DNA of 64,000 nucleotides from Streptomyces malaysiensis subsp. samsunensis (GTDB taxonomy: Bacteria; Actinomycetota; Actinomycetes; Streptomycetales; Streptomycetaceae). The translations under genes were made by a program, and so were the position numbers. The stretch lies in the NCBI RefSeq assembly GCF_024519315.1, contig NZ_JANIIC010000012.1:121922-185921 (forward strand), read 5' to 3'. This document shows positions 26,521 to 35,684 of this stretch, in pieces. Positions within the stretch are counted from its first letter, which is position 1. Each line of letters opens with the position of its first letter. The notes beneath the pieces were generated by a model, which worked only from the letters and a program-made list of their open reading frames with translations, was not told where the DNA came from and searched no databases.

Positions 26521-26560
26521 TAAGGAACCAACCGATGCCGGGCCTGTCAAGGGTTCGCAC
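26521..26560 (-). promoter_or_regulatory. Promoter candidate for the secreted glycosidase
   Basis: On the minus strand TTGACA (26550-26545) is followed 17 bases later by TTCCTT. The block GAACCCTTGACA and the downstream GGTTC are repeated almost exactly before the GH43 gene. Operator 1 begins 35 bases downstream of the TTGACA, so a bound repressor would cover the start region. Confidence 0.5.
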
Positions 26561-26615
26561 ACCGATTGCTCTGGGGTGCCCGGCATCGGCCGGGTTGTCG
26601 GTGGGACGGGCGGGG

Positions 26616-27671
26616 CTACCGCCGCGGGCTCGCGGGCCGGGCGCTGGAGGACCGAATGACCAGCTGGGGTTCCAGGAGCCAGCACCCGGGACCCACCTCG
26701 TCAGTGCCGAGCAGAGCCGCGACGACCTGCCGGGCGACCAGCTCGATGGGCTGCCGGATGCTGCTGAGCTCCAGAGCGGCCGCCGTGGGCGTGTCGTCGA
26801 AACCGACGACAGCGAGGTCGCGTCCCACCTCGAGCCCCCATCGCTGAGCCGCCTGCATGGCGCCCACGGCCAGCGTGTCGGTGGCCGTGACGATGGCGGT
26901 GGGGGGCTCGGAGTGTTCGAGCAGTCTGAAGGTGACCTGGATGGCCGCCTGGACCGAGTCCTCGCTCCGCACGTCCAGGACTCCACAGGTCGAGGCGAGA
27001 CGGTGGCTTTCGACGGCTTGGTGCCAGCCACGTGCCCGGCGGTCGCCGATGGTGCGACCGGACGGCCAGCCGAGGAACGCGACGCGGCGATGACCGCGAT
27101 TGACCAGGTGGTCCACGGCGAGGCGAGTGCCCAGGACATTGTCCACGTCGACCCAGGGATAGGTGTCGGCGCCCGTATCCGTCCGCCCGAACGCGACGAA
27201 CGGAACCCCCATGTCGAGCAGCGCCTTCGGGCGTTGGTCGTCGGCCGTCAGGTCGTACAGGACGAATGCGTCGGCAGCTCCTCCGCGGTGGAGCCTGCCG
27301 ACGCTGTCGATCTCCGCGGACTCGTCCTCGGCCGCGAACAGCAACAGGTGGTGGTCGGCCGCCCGGCCGGCCTCGGCCAGAGCATGCAGAAACCTGTCGT
27401 GCATCGAGGTGAGGGCTCCGGGAGTCAGCGGGCGGATCCGGCACCCGATCATGTGTGAGGCGCTGCGCGCCAGAGCCTGCGCCTGGCGATTGGGCTGGTA
27501 GCCGAGCCGGGAGATGAACTCCACGACGCGCTCGCGGGTGGCGGGGCGCACCCGCTCGGGCGCGTGCAGGACATTGGACACGGTTTGTCTGGACACTCCG
27601 GCCGCCTGTGCCACGTCCTGGAGGGTGGGAGCGCCTCCGCCCACTGGCTCGTGGTGTCCCGGCTCCGCCAT
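26616..27671 (-). CDS. LacI-family transcriptional repressor of the carbohydrate regulon
   Basis: ATG at 27671 after CTGGAGGCGTAC; an in-frame GTG at 27698 is less likely. 351 aa. The helix-turn-helix T-L-Q-D-V-A-Q-A-A-G-V-S-R-Q-T-V-S-N-V-L (residues 15-34) and hinge G-Y-Q-P-N-R-Q-A-Q-A-L-A-R-S are textbook LacI. The effector domain includes V-P-F-V-A-F-G-R, V-D-N-V-L-G-T-R-L-A-V-D-H-L, G-H-R-R-V-A-F-L-G-W and V-V-G-F-D-D-T-P. It is divergent from the debranching-enzyme gene and lies next to three matching palindromes, so it very likely represses the flanking glycosidase and transport genes until a sugar is bound. Confidence 0.93.
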   Translation of the reverse strand: MAEPGHHEPVGGGAPTLQDVAQAAGVSRQTVSNVLHAPERVRPATRERVVEFISRLGYQPNRQAQALARSASHMIGCRIRPLTPGALTSMHDRFLHALAEAGRAADHHLLLFAAEDESAEIDSVGRLHRGGAADAFVLYDLTADDQRPKALLDMGVPFVAFGRTDTGADTYPWVDVDNVLGTRLAVDHLVNRGHRRVAFLGWPSGRTIGDRRARGWHQAVESHRLASTCGVLDVRSEDSVQAAIQVTFRLLEHSEPPTAIVTATDTLAVGAMQAAQRWGLEVGRDLAVVGFDDTPTAAALELSSIRQPIELVARQVVAALLGTDEVGPGCWLLEPQLVIRSSSARPASPRR

Positions 27672-27771
27672 GTACGCCTCCAGTTCCTTCTGCTTCACCC
27701 GCAGTGCATTGTCCCTGAACTCGGTCCCTGGTCGGCGGTCGTCCGGTCTGCTACGGTTCGCTTCCTCGCGA

Positions 27772-27785
27772 TTTGCGCGCTCAAA
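27772..27785. promoter_or_regulatory. LacI-type operator 2
   Basis: TTTGCGCGCTCAAA, one base different from the perfect palindrome found twice elsewhere. It sits between the divergent LacI and debranching-enzyme genes, 41 bases before the latter, and can regulate both. Confidence 0.75.
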
Positions 27786-27825
27786 TTTTACCGCAACTCC
27801 ACCCGTCCGAGTTCACGGAGGCGAT

Positions 27826-29811
27826 GTGAGCCACTTCCGCCAGAGCTCTCTGCACGAACTGGTCACGTTGCTCTGGGCACCCTCCGTGTGCCTGAGTTCC
27901 GGCGACGGCCAGATACGTGCGGAGGGGCTCGACGGCTTCTACACCAATGATTACCGGGCGCTCTCCGGCCTGGAGGTGGAGGTGGCCGACGCTGTGGTCG
28001 AGCCGGTCGGATGCCGGCTTCAGGGCCCTGCGAGTGCCGTCTTCACCTCCCGTGTACGCCTGGACGGTGACGAGGGCGCCGATCCATCGGTGGTGATGCA
28101 CCGCTACCGGTCGGTGGGCCAGGACGGGCTCGAGGAACGACTGGAGCTGGTCAATTACGGTGCCGCCCCCGTGCGGGCGACCGTGCGGGCGCGTGCCCGA
28201 ACCGATCTGGCACCGGTCCATGTCGTGCGCGGCGGCCGGCAGGCGCCTCACGTGGCTCCTCGGCCCGTGGCCGGAGGCGCGTGCTGGGCCGGAGCGGTAC
28301 AGGAGGTCCTGCTGACCGCGGAACCGGTTCCGGCGCGGATGACGTCCGAGGACGCGGACGTGGTGCTGTCGTTCACCGTCGACCTGGCGCCGGAGCAACC
28401 GTCCGGGGTCACCTTGCGGGCGACCGCCCGGAACAACGATCCGGAGACGGCCCAGCGTACGTTCCTGTCCGTCGCTCCGCGGAATCCGCCCGTACTCGCC
28501 CACCGGACCACCGGAGCGGAGGAGCCGCGCGACCCCCAGCGCCGCAAACTGCTCCAGGCGAGTCTGCGGGATCTTCAGCGCATGCTGCTGGCCGATCCCC
28601 TTGAGCCCGCGGACTCCTTCCTCGCCGCCGGCAGCCCCTGGTACTTCACCCTCTTCGGCCGCGACGCGTTGTGGTCGGCCTCCCTGCTTCTGCCCGGTGC
28701 CCGGCGGTTGGCCCTCGGGACACTGCGTACCTTGCAGCGGCGCCAGGGGGAACGTCACGACGCCGTGGCGGAGGAGGAGCCGGGCAAGATTCTGCACGAA
28801 GTCCGCCGGGAGACTCTGCGCCTGAACGACATGGTCATCCCTCCCCTTTACTTCGGCACGATCGACGCCACCATGTTGTGGGTCCGCCTCCTGCACAGCA
28901 CCTGGCAGGCAGGCGTGGACGAGGCCGAGATCGAGGCGCTTCTCCCGAGCCTGCTCGCGGCGCTGGAGTGGATCACGGCCCACGGCGACAGCGACGCGGA
29001 CGGTTTCATCGAGTACCGGTCCTCCACCCGGGGCGGCCTGGCCAATCAGGGGTGGAAGGACACCCCGGACGCCGTGCGCTGGGCGGACGGGCGACGCGTG
29101 GCATCCCCGCTGGCGCTGTGCGAGGTGCAGGGCTACGCGTATGCGGCCGCCACCCAGGGCGCCACCCTCCTCGACGCCTTCGGACTGCCCGGAGCCGACC
29201 GCTGGCGGGACTGGGCAGCCCGGCTTCAACAGCGGTTCCGCGCCACCTTCTGGATCGACGACGCCACCGGCGTCTATCCCGCCATAGCCCTGGACGCGGA
29301 CAAACGGCCGGTGGACGGAGCGGCCTCGAACATGGCGCATCTGCTCGGCACCGGCCTGCTCAACTCCCATGAGGCGGACCTGGTGGCGCGTCGCCTGTCA
29401 CGCCCCGACCTCGACTGCGGCTATGGACTGCGCACCCTGTCCTCGACGAGCAGGGCCTTCAACCCGCACAGCTACCACTGCGGCAGCGTCTGGCCGCACG
29501 ACACGGCCATCGCGGTGCTCGGGCTGGCCGCCGAGGGTCACCACGCCGCCGCGCATTCGCTGGCGGAAGGTGTCGTCACCGCCGCCGAAGAGTTCGCTTT
29601 CCGCCTTCCGGAACTGTACGCGGGCACCTCCGCCCATGATGGTGAGCCCGTTCTCGCCTACCCCAACGCCTGCCGTCCGCAAGCATGGGCCTCGGCCGGG
29701 GCCGTGGCGATGATCGACTACCTCGAAAGCCATGACTCCACGAGCACGGGCACCGAATCCGGCGATCGCCCGGGCCTCCTGACAGCCGTTCCCGAGCCTC
29801 GACACACCTGA
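27826..29811 (+). CDS. Glycogen-debranching-enzyme-like glycosidase (amylo-alpha-1,6-glucosidase family)
   Basis: GTG at 27826 after ACGGAGGCGAT. 661 aa, no signal peptide, so cytoplasmic. Residues 5-190 match the N-terminal domain of bacterial amylo-1,6-glucosidases (L-H-E-L-V-T-L-L, D-G-Q-I-R-A-E-G-L-D-G-F-Y, then D-Y-R-A-L-S). The rest is a helical barrel: F-G-R-D-A-L-W-S-A, G-K-I-L-H-E-V-R, G-L-A-N-Q-G-W-K-D, F-N-P-H-S-Y-H-C-G-S-V-W-P-H-D. It should trim branched or short oligosaccharides brought in by the ABC system encoded directly downstream. First gene of a probable four-gene operon under LacI control. Confidence 0.85.
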   Translation: MSHFRQSSLHELVTLLWAPSVCLSSGDGQIRAEGLDGFYTNDYRALSGLEVEVADAVVEPVGCRLQGPASAVFTSRVRLDGDEGADPSVVMHRYRSVGQDGLEERLELVNYGAAPVRATVRARARTDLAPVHVVRGGRQAPHVAPRPVAGGACWAGAVQEVLLTAEPVPARMTSEDADVVLSFTVDLAPEQPSGVTLRATARNNDPETAQRTFLSVAPRNPPVLAHRTTGAEEPRDPQRRKLLQASLRDLQRMLLADPLEPADSFLAAGSPWYFTLFGRDALWSASLLLPGARRLALGTLRTLQRRQGERHDAVAEEEPGKILHEVRRETLRLNDMVIPPLYFGTIDATMLWVRLLHSTWQAGVDEAEIEALLPSLLAALEWITAHGDSDADGFIEYRSSTRGGLANQGWKDTPDAVRWADGRRVASPLALCEVQGYAYAAATQGATLLDAFGLPGADRWRDWAARLQQRFRATFWIDDATGVYPAIALDADKRPVDGAASNMAHLLGTGLLNSHEADLVARRLSRPDLDCGYGLRTLSSTSRAFNPHSYHCGSVWPHDTAIAVLGLAAEGHHAAAHSLAEGVVTAAEEFAFRLPELYAGTSAHDGEPVLAYPNACRPQAWASAGAVAMIDYLESHDSTSTGTESGDRPGLLTAVPEPRHT

Positions 29812-29900
29812 CCGGGACTCCCTTCCCCGGCTCTGCGACGACCCCTCGCGAGCCGCACCCGCTTCCCCGCCCGTACCCTCCCTCACCGCAAGGAGCCCGC

Positions 29901-31220
29901 ATGAGCCGCACCCGCACCACCTGGCGCACATCGAGAACCGCCGGCCTGGCGGCCCTGGCAGCCACCGGTGCCCTGATCCTGGCCGGCTGCTCCGGCAGCG
30001 ATGCGAAGGACGAGACGTCCACGTCAGGCGGTGGCACCGATCGTGGCCCCATCACCTTCGCGGTCGGCAAGGACACCTCCGGCGCCTTGCAGAAGCAGGT
30101 GGACGCCTGGAACGCCGCCCACCCGTCGGAGAAGGTCACGCTGAACGAACTCCCGGCAGCCGCCGACGCCCAACTACAGCAACTCCAGCAGAACGGCCAG
30201 GTCAAGTCGAGCGCGTTCTCCGTGCTGGGGCTGGACGTGACGTGGACCGCCGCATTCGCGGCCAACCGGTGGATCGACCCGATACCCGCCTCGACCAGCA
30301 CCAGCGGCCTGCTCCCGGCCGCCGTCGAATCGGCCAAGTACCGCGGCACCCTCTACAGCGTGCCGTGGCAGACCAACGGCGGCCTCCTCTTCTACCGAAG
30401 CGATCTGCTCACCGCCGCGGGAATCAAGACGCCACCGACCACCTGGCGCGAGATGCAGGCCGACTGCGCCAAGATAAAGGCACAGCCTCAGGCCAAGAAG
30501 GCATCCTGCTACGCGGGGCAGTTCGACAAGTACGAGGGCCTGGTCGTCAACTTCTCCGAAGCCGTGCAGTCCTCCGGCGGGCATGTCTTCGACGCCAACG
30601 GCAAGCCGACGGTCGACACCCCCCAGGCGAAGACCGCACTCACCTGGATGGCAGACGCCTTCAAGGACGGCACCATCCCGCACGAGGACCTCACCTATCA
30701 GGAAGAGAACGGACGGCAGGCGTTTCAGTCCGGAAAAGTGATCTTCATGCGCAACTGGCCCTACGTGTGGGACCTGGCCAACAAGACCGACGGCTCCTCC
30801 AAGGTCACCGGCAAGTTCGACGTCGCACCCCTGCCCGGCCTCGACAGCACCGGCTCCTCGACCCTGGGCGGCTACAACCTCGCCGTCTCCTCGTTCACCA
30901 AGCACAAGACGACCGCCCGCGACTTCATCACCTACCTGACGAGCGACAGGTCCGAACGCGCCAACCTGCTCGCCGCGTCCACCGCTCCCACCCGAACCGC
31001 CCTGTACCAGGACCCCGCCCTCCAGAAGAAGTTCCCCTACCTGGCCGGCCTCAAGAAGTCGCTGGACACCGCGGTCGCACGTCCCCAGGCCGTTCGTTAT
31101 GGCGATGTGTCCGCGGCGATCCAGGACGCCGTCTACCCTGCGCTCTCCGGCCGGACCGATCCCGCCACCGCGCTGGCCTCGCTACAGGACAAGCTGACGC
31201 AGCTCACTTCTCAGCCGTGA
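29901..31220 (+). CDS. Sugar ABC transporter substrate-binding lipoprotein
   Basis: ATG at 29901 after GCAAGGAGCCCGC. 439 aa. Signal and lipobox L-I-L-A-G-C near residue 32. Family-1 features: F-A-V-G-K-D-T-S, a W-T-A-A-F-A-A-N-R-W-I-D-P-I, Y-S-V-P-W-Q-T-N-G-G-L-L-F-Y-R-S-D-L, W-R-E-M, V-I-F-M-R-N-W-P-Y-V and G-G-Y-N-L-A-V. Such proteins bind oligosaccharides, often alpha-glucosides or trehalose. It follows the debranching-like enzyme by 89 bases and precedes its two permeases. No ATPase gene is present, as is usual in actinomycetes where MsiK serves many sugar importers. Confidence 0.92.
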   Translation: MSRTRTTWRTSRTAGLAALAATGALILAGCSGSDAKDETSTSGGGTDRGPITFAVGKDTSGALQKQVDAWNAAHPSEKVTLNELPAAADAQLQQLQQNGQVKSSAFSVLGLDVTWTAAFAANRWIDPIPASTSTSGLLPAAVESAKYRGTLYSVPWQTNGGLLFYRSDLLTAAGIKTPPTTWREMQADCAKIKAQPQAKKASCYAGQFDKYEGLVVNFSEAVQSSGGHVFDANGKPTVDTPQAKTALTWMADAFKDGTIPHEDLTYQEENGRQAFQSGKVIFMRNWPYVWDLANKTDGSSKVTGKFDVAPLPGLDSTGSSTLGGYNLAVSSFTKHKTTARDFITYLTSDRSERANLLAASTAPTRTALYQDPALQKKFPYLAGLKKSLDTAVARPQAVRYGDVSAAIQDAVYPALSGRTDPATALASLQDKLTQLTSQP

Positions 31221-31303
31221 ACGGACGGGCCGGGCGCGTCCCCTCCCCCCGCGTCCGGCCCGTCGTCTCCTCCCGACTGATCGCACGGAAGACCGAGCCA
31301 TTC

Positions 31304-32326
31304 ATGACCACTTCCGCACCCGCCGCAGCTCCACCGCACGCAAAGCCCGCACCGAAAAGCCGAATCCGCCGCGCCCATCGCGGCGAAGGCCGCCTCGCCG
31401 CCCTCCTGCTCTCGCCCACACTTCTCGTCCTGGCCCTGGTCATCGGCTACCCGCTGGTGTCCGCCCTGCGCGGGTCCCTCTACCAGCGAGGAGAGGGACT
31501 GGACGCGAACGGCTTCGTCATCAGCGGCGAGCACTTCGTCGGCCTGCGCAACTACACCGACGCCTTCACCGGGGCCAACGGCTCCCGCTTCTGGAACGCC
31601 TTCGGCAACACCACGTTCTTCACGATCACCACCGTGGTTCTGGAAACCGTCATCGGCCTGGCCATGGCCCTGATCATGCATCACGCGCTGCGCGGCCGTG
31701 CCCTCCTGCGCGCCAGCATCCTGGTGCCCTGGGCGGTTCCCACCGCCGTATCCGGCCTGCTCTGGCGATGGGTCTTCGACGCCAACGGCATCGCCAACAA
31801 CCTCCTGGGGCAGCAGATCCTGTGGTCCGCGGACGGCTGGCCGGCCAAGTGGGCCGTCGTCATCGCCGACACCTGGAAGACCGCCCCCTTCATCGGCCTG
31901 CTCACCCTCGCCGGCCTCCAGCTCATTCCCGCCGAACTCCACGAGGCCGCCCGGGTGGACGGCGCGAATGCCTGGATTCGGTTCCGAAAGATCACACTGC
32001 CTCTGATCAAGCCGGCCCTCCTCGTCGCCGTGCTGTTCCGCCTCCTCGATGTCCTGCGCATGTTCGACCTGCCCTACCTGCTGGTGGGAAACCAGAAGTA
32101 CTCCGTGCAGACGCTGTCGGTGCTCGCCTTCAACGAAGCCAACAACCTGCACTACGGGCCTGCCGCGGCCTACGCCACGCTGCTGTTCCTGTACGTCGTC
32201 ATCGTCGCGTACGCCTTCGTCAAGATTCTCGGCGCAGATCTCCTCGCCGGAGCGCGGACCAGGACTCCGGCACGTCGGCGCCGGTCGGCAACGCGCCCGC
32301 TCGCAGGAAGGGGAACTCCCGCATGA
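31304..32326 (+). CDS. Sugar ABC transporter permease (MalF type)
   Basis: ATG at 31304; the upstream frame is a shadow of the binding-protein gene. 340 aa with an N-terminal basic region, a first helix near 40-60 (L-L-L-S-P-T-L-L-V-L-A-L-V-I-G-Y-P-L), and five others. EAA loop: H-E-A-A-R-V-D-G-A-N-A-W, then I-T-L-P-L-I-K-P-A. Its stop overlaps the start of the MalG-type partner (ATGA). Confidence 0.92.
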   Translation: MTTSAPAAAPPHAKPAPKSRIRRAHRGEGRLAALLLSPTLLVLALVIGYPLVSALRGSLYQRGEGLDANGFVISGEHFVGLRNYTDAFTGANGSRFWNAFGNTTFFTITTVVLETVIGLAMALIMHHALRGRALLRASILVPWAVPTAVSGLLWRWVFDANGIANNLLGQQILWSADGWPAKWAVVIADTWKTAPFIGLLTLAGLQLIPAELHEAARVDGANAWIRFRKITLPLIKPALLVAVLFRLLDVLRMFDLPYLLVGNQKYSVQTLSVLAFNEANNLHYGPAAAYATLLFLYVVIVAYAFVKILGADLLAGARTRTPARRRRSATRPLAGRGTPA

Positions 32327-33195
32327 CCACCCACGCCACGGACCGGCCCAGCAGGAGAGCGAGTGCCAAGGGCCCGGGTGCCGCGGCCGTCCTCCGCTAC
32401 TTCGGCGTAGCCGTCATCGTCGTCTACTGTCTGGCACCGTTCTTCTGGATGGTGGTCTCCGCGTTCCGCCGGCCCTCCGACCAGTTCCAGCTCTCCGCCC
32501 TGCCCAGGCCCTGGTCCACCGCGAACTTCCGCGCGGTGTTCAAACCCGAGGTCGGATTCGGACGGGCTCTGCTCAACAGCCTCGTGGTGGCGGGCATCAC
32601 CACGGTGGTCACGCTGGTGATCGGTACCGTTGCGGCCTACGCGCTGGCGCGGTTGGAGTTCCGCTTCAAGAACCTGGTCGCGGCCGTCATCATCGCGATA
32701 TCCATGTTCCCGCCGATCTCCATCGTCGTGCCGCTGCTGAAGCTGTTCACCGACATCAAATGGATCAACACCTATCAGGCCATGATCGTGCCGAGCCTGT
32801 CGTTCGCCCTTCCGCTGGCCGTCTGGTACCTGACATCGTTCTTCCGCCAGCTCCCCGCCGAACTGGAACAAGCGGCGATGATCGACGGATGCACCCGGGG
32901 ACAAGCCTTCCGCAAGGTCATCCTCCCGCTCGCGGCACCCGGTGTGTTCACGACCGCGATCATCACGTTCATCGCGGCCTGGAACGACTTCATCATCGCG
33001 CTTTCCATGGTCAACAAGAAGGACATGCAAACGGCCACCGTCGCCATCTCCCGCTTCACCGGGGCCTACGGCTTCGACCAGCCCTACGGAACTCAGATGG
33101 CGGCCGGTGTCGTGGTCACCGTCCCCCTTGTCCTCGCGGTTCTGGCGTTCCAGCGACGCATCGTCTCCGGCCTGACCGCGGGAGGACTCAAGTAG
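32323..33195 (+). CDS. Sugar ABC transporter permease (MalG type)
   Basis: ATG at 32323 overlapping the previous stop, with GGAAGGGGAA ten bases ahead. 290 aa, six helices, EAA loop E-Q-A-A-M-I-D-G-C-T-R-G followed by V-I-L-P-L-A-A-P-G. Typical MalG length and motif order. The operon ends here; a very strong hairpin follows within 30 bases. Confidence 0.93.
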   Translation: MTTHATDRPSRRASAKGPGAAAVLRYFGVAVIVVYCLAPFFWMVVSAFRRPSDQFQLSALPRPWSTANFRAVFKPEVGFGRALLNSLVVAGITTVVTLVIGTVAAYALARLEFRFKNLVAAVIIAISMFPPISIVVPLLKLFTDIKWINTYQAMIVPSLSFALPLAVWYLTSFFRQLPAELEQAAMIDGCTRGQAFRKVILPLAAPGVFTTAIITFIAAWNDFIIALSMVNKKDMQTATVAISRFTGAYGFDQPYGTQMAAGVVVTVPLVLAVLAFQRRIVSGLTAGGLK

Positions 33196-33223
33196 GGAGC
33201 GGAGCAAGCGGCCGCGGAGGTGT

Positions 33224-33268
33224 CCTCCCCGGCGGGCCGCCGATGGCGTCGGCGGCCCGCCGGGGAGG
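33224..33268. terminator. Strong bidirectional terminator
   Basis: A perfect 20-bp stem (33224-33243 with 33249-33268) and a 5-base loop TGGCG, almost all G-C. It lies between the stop of the sugar ABC operon and the stop of the convergent SGNH esterase gene and so can end both transcripts. Confidence 0.92.
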
Positions 33269-33270
33269 CG

Positions 33271-34446
33271 CTAGATCCAGGGAGTGGGTGCGCCGAGGGT
33301 GGCGAAGTCGATCGCATCGATCTCGGCGTAGCACGTGCCCTTGGCGAAGCGCAGGGTGTTGGCACCCTGCCGGAGGTGGACGTCGACGCCGGTCATCGAC
33401 CACTCCTCCCAGCCGTAGGAGGGGTAGGCGACGGTGACGGCGGGGGCGTCGTCGACGGTGAGCAGATGGGTGCAGGTGGAGCCCATGCCGTTTCCGGCAC
33501 GTACGTACATGCGGTAGACCCCGGTGTAGGGGGCGGTGATGACGTACTGGAGATAGCTGTCGGCGTTGTCGATATGGCCGGCCTTCACACCACCTGACGC
33601 GGTGGGGCTGGACAACAGGTCGGCGTCGTGCACGGACGCGTAGGCGGAGTTTTCCGCCTCCCAGCGGGTGACCGGCGAGGAGACCAGCGCGGAGTACCAG
33701 CGCGCGGCCATCTTGGAGTAGCCGCCGGCCGTCGGGTGCACCCCGTCGGCCAGATCGGCGGTGGTGAGCGCGGAGTGCATGGCCACGAAGTGCACATGCC
33801 GACCCTGCGCGGCAAGCGCGGAGACCACGCCGGGGACGGCCGCGTTGTACTGTGCCGCGCGGCTTTCGAGGACCGGGTCGGCGAGCGGGACCAGGTCGGA
33901 GACCAGCACGTCGGCGGTGGGGGCCGCGTCGGTGATGTGCGTGAGCAGCGTGGACAGCCGGGCCGGGGCGCCGGCCGGGTCGTGGTTCTGGACCATGTCG
34001 TTGGTGCCGATGTGCAGCAGGACCGTGCGCGGTGACGTGACGCGCACCCAGTCGGCGGCGTGTGCGTCGATCTCGTCGATCCGCCAGCCCGGATGGCCCT
34101 CGTGGTCGTGGTCGCCGAGACGCGCGGGGCCGTTGGACTGCGAGCCGACGAAGTCGTCGGCGTGACCGTCGGCGACCAGGTACTGCCACAGGTCCGAGCG
34201 GTAGCCGCCGGGCACGTTGAACCCGTCGGTGATCGAGTCGCCCAGCGGCATGATGCGCACGCCTCCGTCGGACTCACCGCCGGAGGGCGTGCCGAGGCGG
34301 ACCTGCTGGTCGGCGCCGGCGGGCGCGGCGTACGCCTGTCCGGCGCCGAGGAGCAGCGTCGCGGCCAGCAGGCAGAGGGCGGCCAGCACGGCGCCCGGGG
34401 ACATGTGGTGGCGACTTCGCAAAAGCGGTGGCACGGGACCTGGCAT
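33271..34446 (-). CDS. Secreted SGNH/GDSL esterase with C-terminal carbohydrate-binding module
   Basis: ATG at 34446 after GGAGGGACGCGACC. 391 aa. Signal helix L-A-A-L-C-L-L-A-A-T-L-L-L-G-A-G ending A-Y-A-A. SGNH domain (about 60-255): block I M-P-L-G-D-S-I-T-D-G, block III H-I-G-T-N-D-M, block V D-G-V-H-P-T. Residues 260-390 form a CBM35/CBM6-like beta domain beginning W-E-A-E-N-S-A-Y. The pairing suggests a polysaccharide deacetylase acting on acetylated plant or microbial glycans, similar to CE2/CE3-type enzymes. It lies 48 bases downstream of the GH43 gene on the same strand, so both are probably transcribed together from the LacI-controlled promoter. Confidence 0.88.
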   Translation of the reverse strand: MPGPVPPLLRSRHHMSPGAVLAALCLLAATLLLGAGQAYAAPAGADQQVRLGTPSGGESDGGVRIMPLGDSITDGFNVPGGYRSDLWQYLVADGHADDFVGSQSNGPARLGDHDHEGHPGWRIDEIDAHAADWVRVTSPRTVLLHIGTNDMVQNHDPAGAPARLSTLLTHITDAAPTADVLVSDLVPLADPVLESRAAQYNAAVPGVVSALAAQGRHVHFVAMHSALTTADLADGVHPTAGGYSKMAARWYSALVSSPVTRWEAENSAYASVHDADLLSSPTASGGVKAGHIDNADSYLQYVITAPYTGVYRMYVRAGNGMGSTCTHLLTVDDAPAVTVAYPSYGWEEWSMTGVDVHLRQGANTLRFAKGTCYAEIDAIDFATLGAPTPWI

Positions 34447-34494
34447 GGTCGCGTCCCTCCATGGGGGTCGGGGATGGGGCCGGGCCAGGCACGC

Positions 34495-35565
34495 CTACTC
34501 GAAGAACTTCAGGCTCCAACCGGTGTTGCTGGTGTCGCCGGGGACGTTGGCCCGGGTGTACGTGGTGTCGCCCCACCAGCAGAAGCTCCCGGTGAACCAG
34601 TAGCGGGCGGACCAGGAGTACGGGGTCCCCTTCGGGACCGCCGTGAACATCAGCGGGAACGTCGGGCCGGCCGGCGGGCTGGTGTTGATGTCACCGTTGA
34701 GCAGCACGAAGCTGTGGCTGCCGGACCCGTCGACGTACAGGGTGGGGTCCCACCCCTTCATCATCGTGGCCGCGTGCGACCCGAACAGGCAGCCGTTCGA
34801 CTTGTACCAGTCCCATACGTACGTCGGGTCGCCGCCGGCCCGCAGCCGCAGGTCGGCCATGCAGTACTGGTCGCTCCAACTGCCGTTGGCCGAGTACACG
34901 ATGTGCAGCTGGCCGTTGGGATCCTTGATCGCGTTCGGCGCCTCGTTGATGTACGGGTTGCCGACCACACGCTCCCAGCTCTCGCGCGGCTGCGAGATGA
35001 TGTACCGCGCGCCGGCCGGCGTGGTCGGGCTGCTCATCCTGGCCAGGTAGAGGTTCTGCTCGACGTTGGTGTCGCCCGCCCAGCCGGACCAGACGAACCA
35101 GCGCTGGCCCTCGAAGGTGAACATGTTGCCGTCGATCGCCCACTTGTCGTCCGGGAGGGCCAGTTTCGTCTCGTTCCCGTACCCGCCGCTGGCGGTGGCG
35201 GAGCTGATCACGTACATCCGGTGGGCCGCGCCGGCGCCGGCGGTGAAGTAGATGTAGTACCGGCCGCCGTCCACGACGATCTCCGGTGCCCACACCTCGC
35301 CGCGACCGCTGGGGTTCGTCCATACCTTCCGGGCGGTGGCCGCGCCGAGCGCGCTCGGGGAGGACGCCTCCCGGACGGCGATGCCGCCGCCGGAGGTCTC
35401 CGCCGAGATGTACGTACCGCCGACCCGGATCACGCTCGGGTCGGCGTTGTGGATGGTGGTCTGGGATGCCTGGGCGGGCGCGGGGCTCAGCAGCGACAGC
35501 ACGGCGGCCAGAGCACCGCACACGCTGACGGCGAGGAGGCTGTGGAGACGTCTCAGTCGCTTCAT
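34495..35565 (-). CDS. Secreted glycoside hydrolase, GH43-like (arabinanase/xylosidase type)
   Basis: ATG at 35565, with GGAG eight bases upstream, gives 356 aa starting at the signal peptide (L-A-V-S-V-C-G-A-L-A-A-V-L-S-L-L ending A-Q-A). The longer frame to 35706 crosses the operator and promoter. Five-bladed propeller signs: N-A-D-P-S-V-I (catalytic base Asp), W-A-P-E-I-V-V-D-G-G-R-Y-Y-I-Y-F, W-A-I-D-G-N-M-F-T-F (pKa-setting Asp), and N-E-A-P-N-A-I-K (acid Glu). It should release arabinose or xylose residues from hemicellulose-like chains. LacI operator 3 lies 98 bases upstream. Confidence 0.85.
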   Translation of the reverse strand: MKRLRRLHSLLAVSVCGALAAVLSLLSPAPAQASQTTIHNADPSVIRVGGTYISAETSGGGIAVREASSPSALGAATARKVWTNPSGRGEVWAPEIVVDGGRYYIYFTAGAGAAHRMYVISSATASGGYGNETKLALPDDKWAIDGNMFTFEGQRWFVWSGWAGDTNVEQNLYLARMSSPTTPAGARYIISQPRESWERVVGNPYINEAPNAIKDPNGQLHIVYSANGSWSDQYCMADLRLRAGGDPTYVWDWYKSNGCLFGSHAATMMKGWDPTLYVDGSGSHSFVLLNGDINTSPPAGPTFPLMFTAVPKGTPYSWSARYWFTGSFCWWGDTTYTRANVPGDTSNTGWSLKFFE

Positions 35566-35662
35566 GATCGCGCTCCAAGGTCGTCCGTACGGAAGTCGGA
35601 TCCACCGCTTCCGCACATCGGTCAACAGGGTGATTGCTCCATCGGGCCGCTGTTCGTAGCTA

Positions 35663-35676
35663 TTTGAGCGCTCAAA
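35663..35676. promoter_or_regulatory. LacI-type operator 3
   Basis: TTTGAGCGCTCAAA again, identical to operator 1 and embedded in a wider symmetric block (CTATT...AATAG, with one unpaired base). It controls the GH43-SGNH transcription unit. Confidence 0.87.
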
Positions 35677-35684
35677 ATAGCCTG

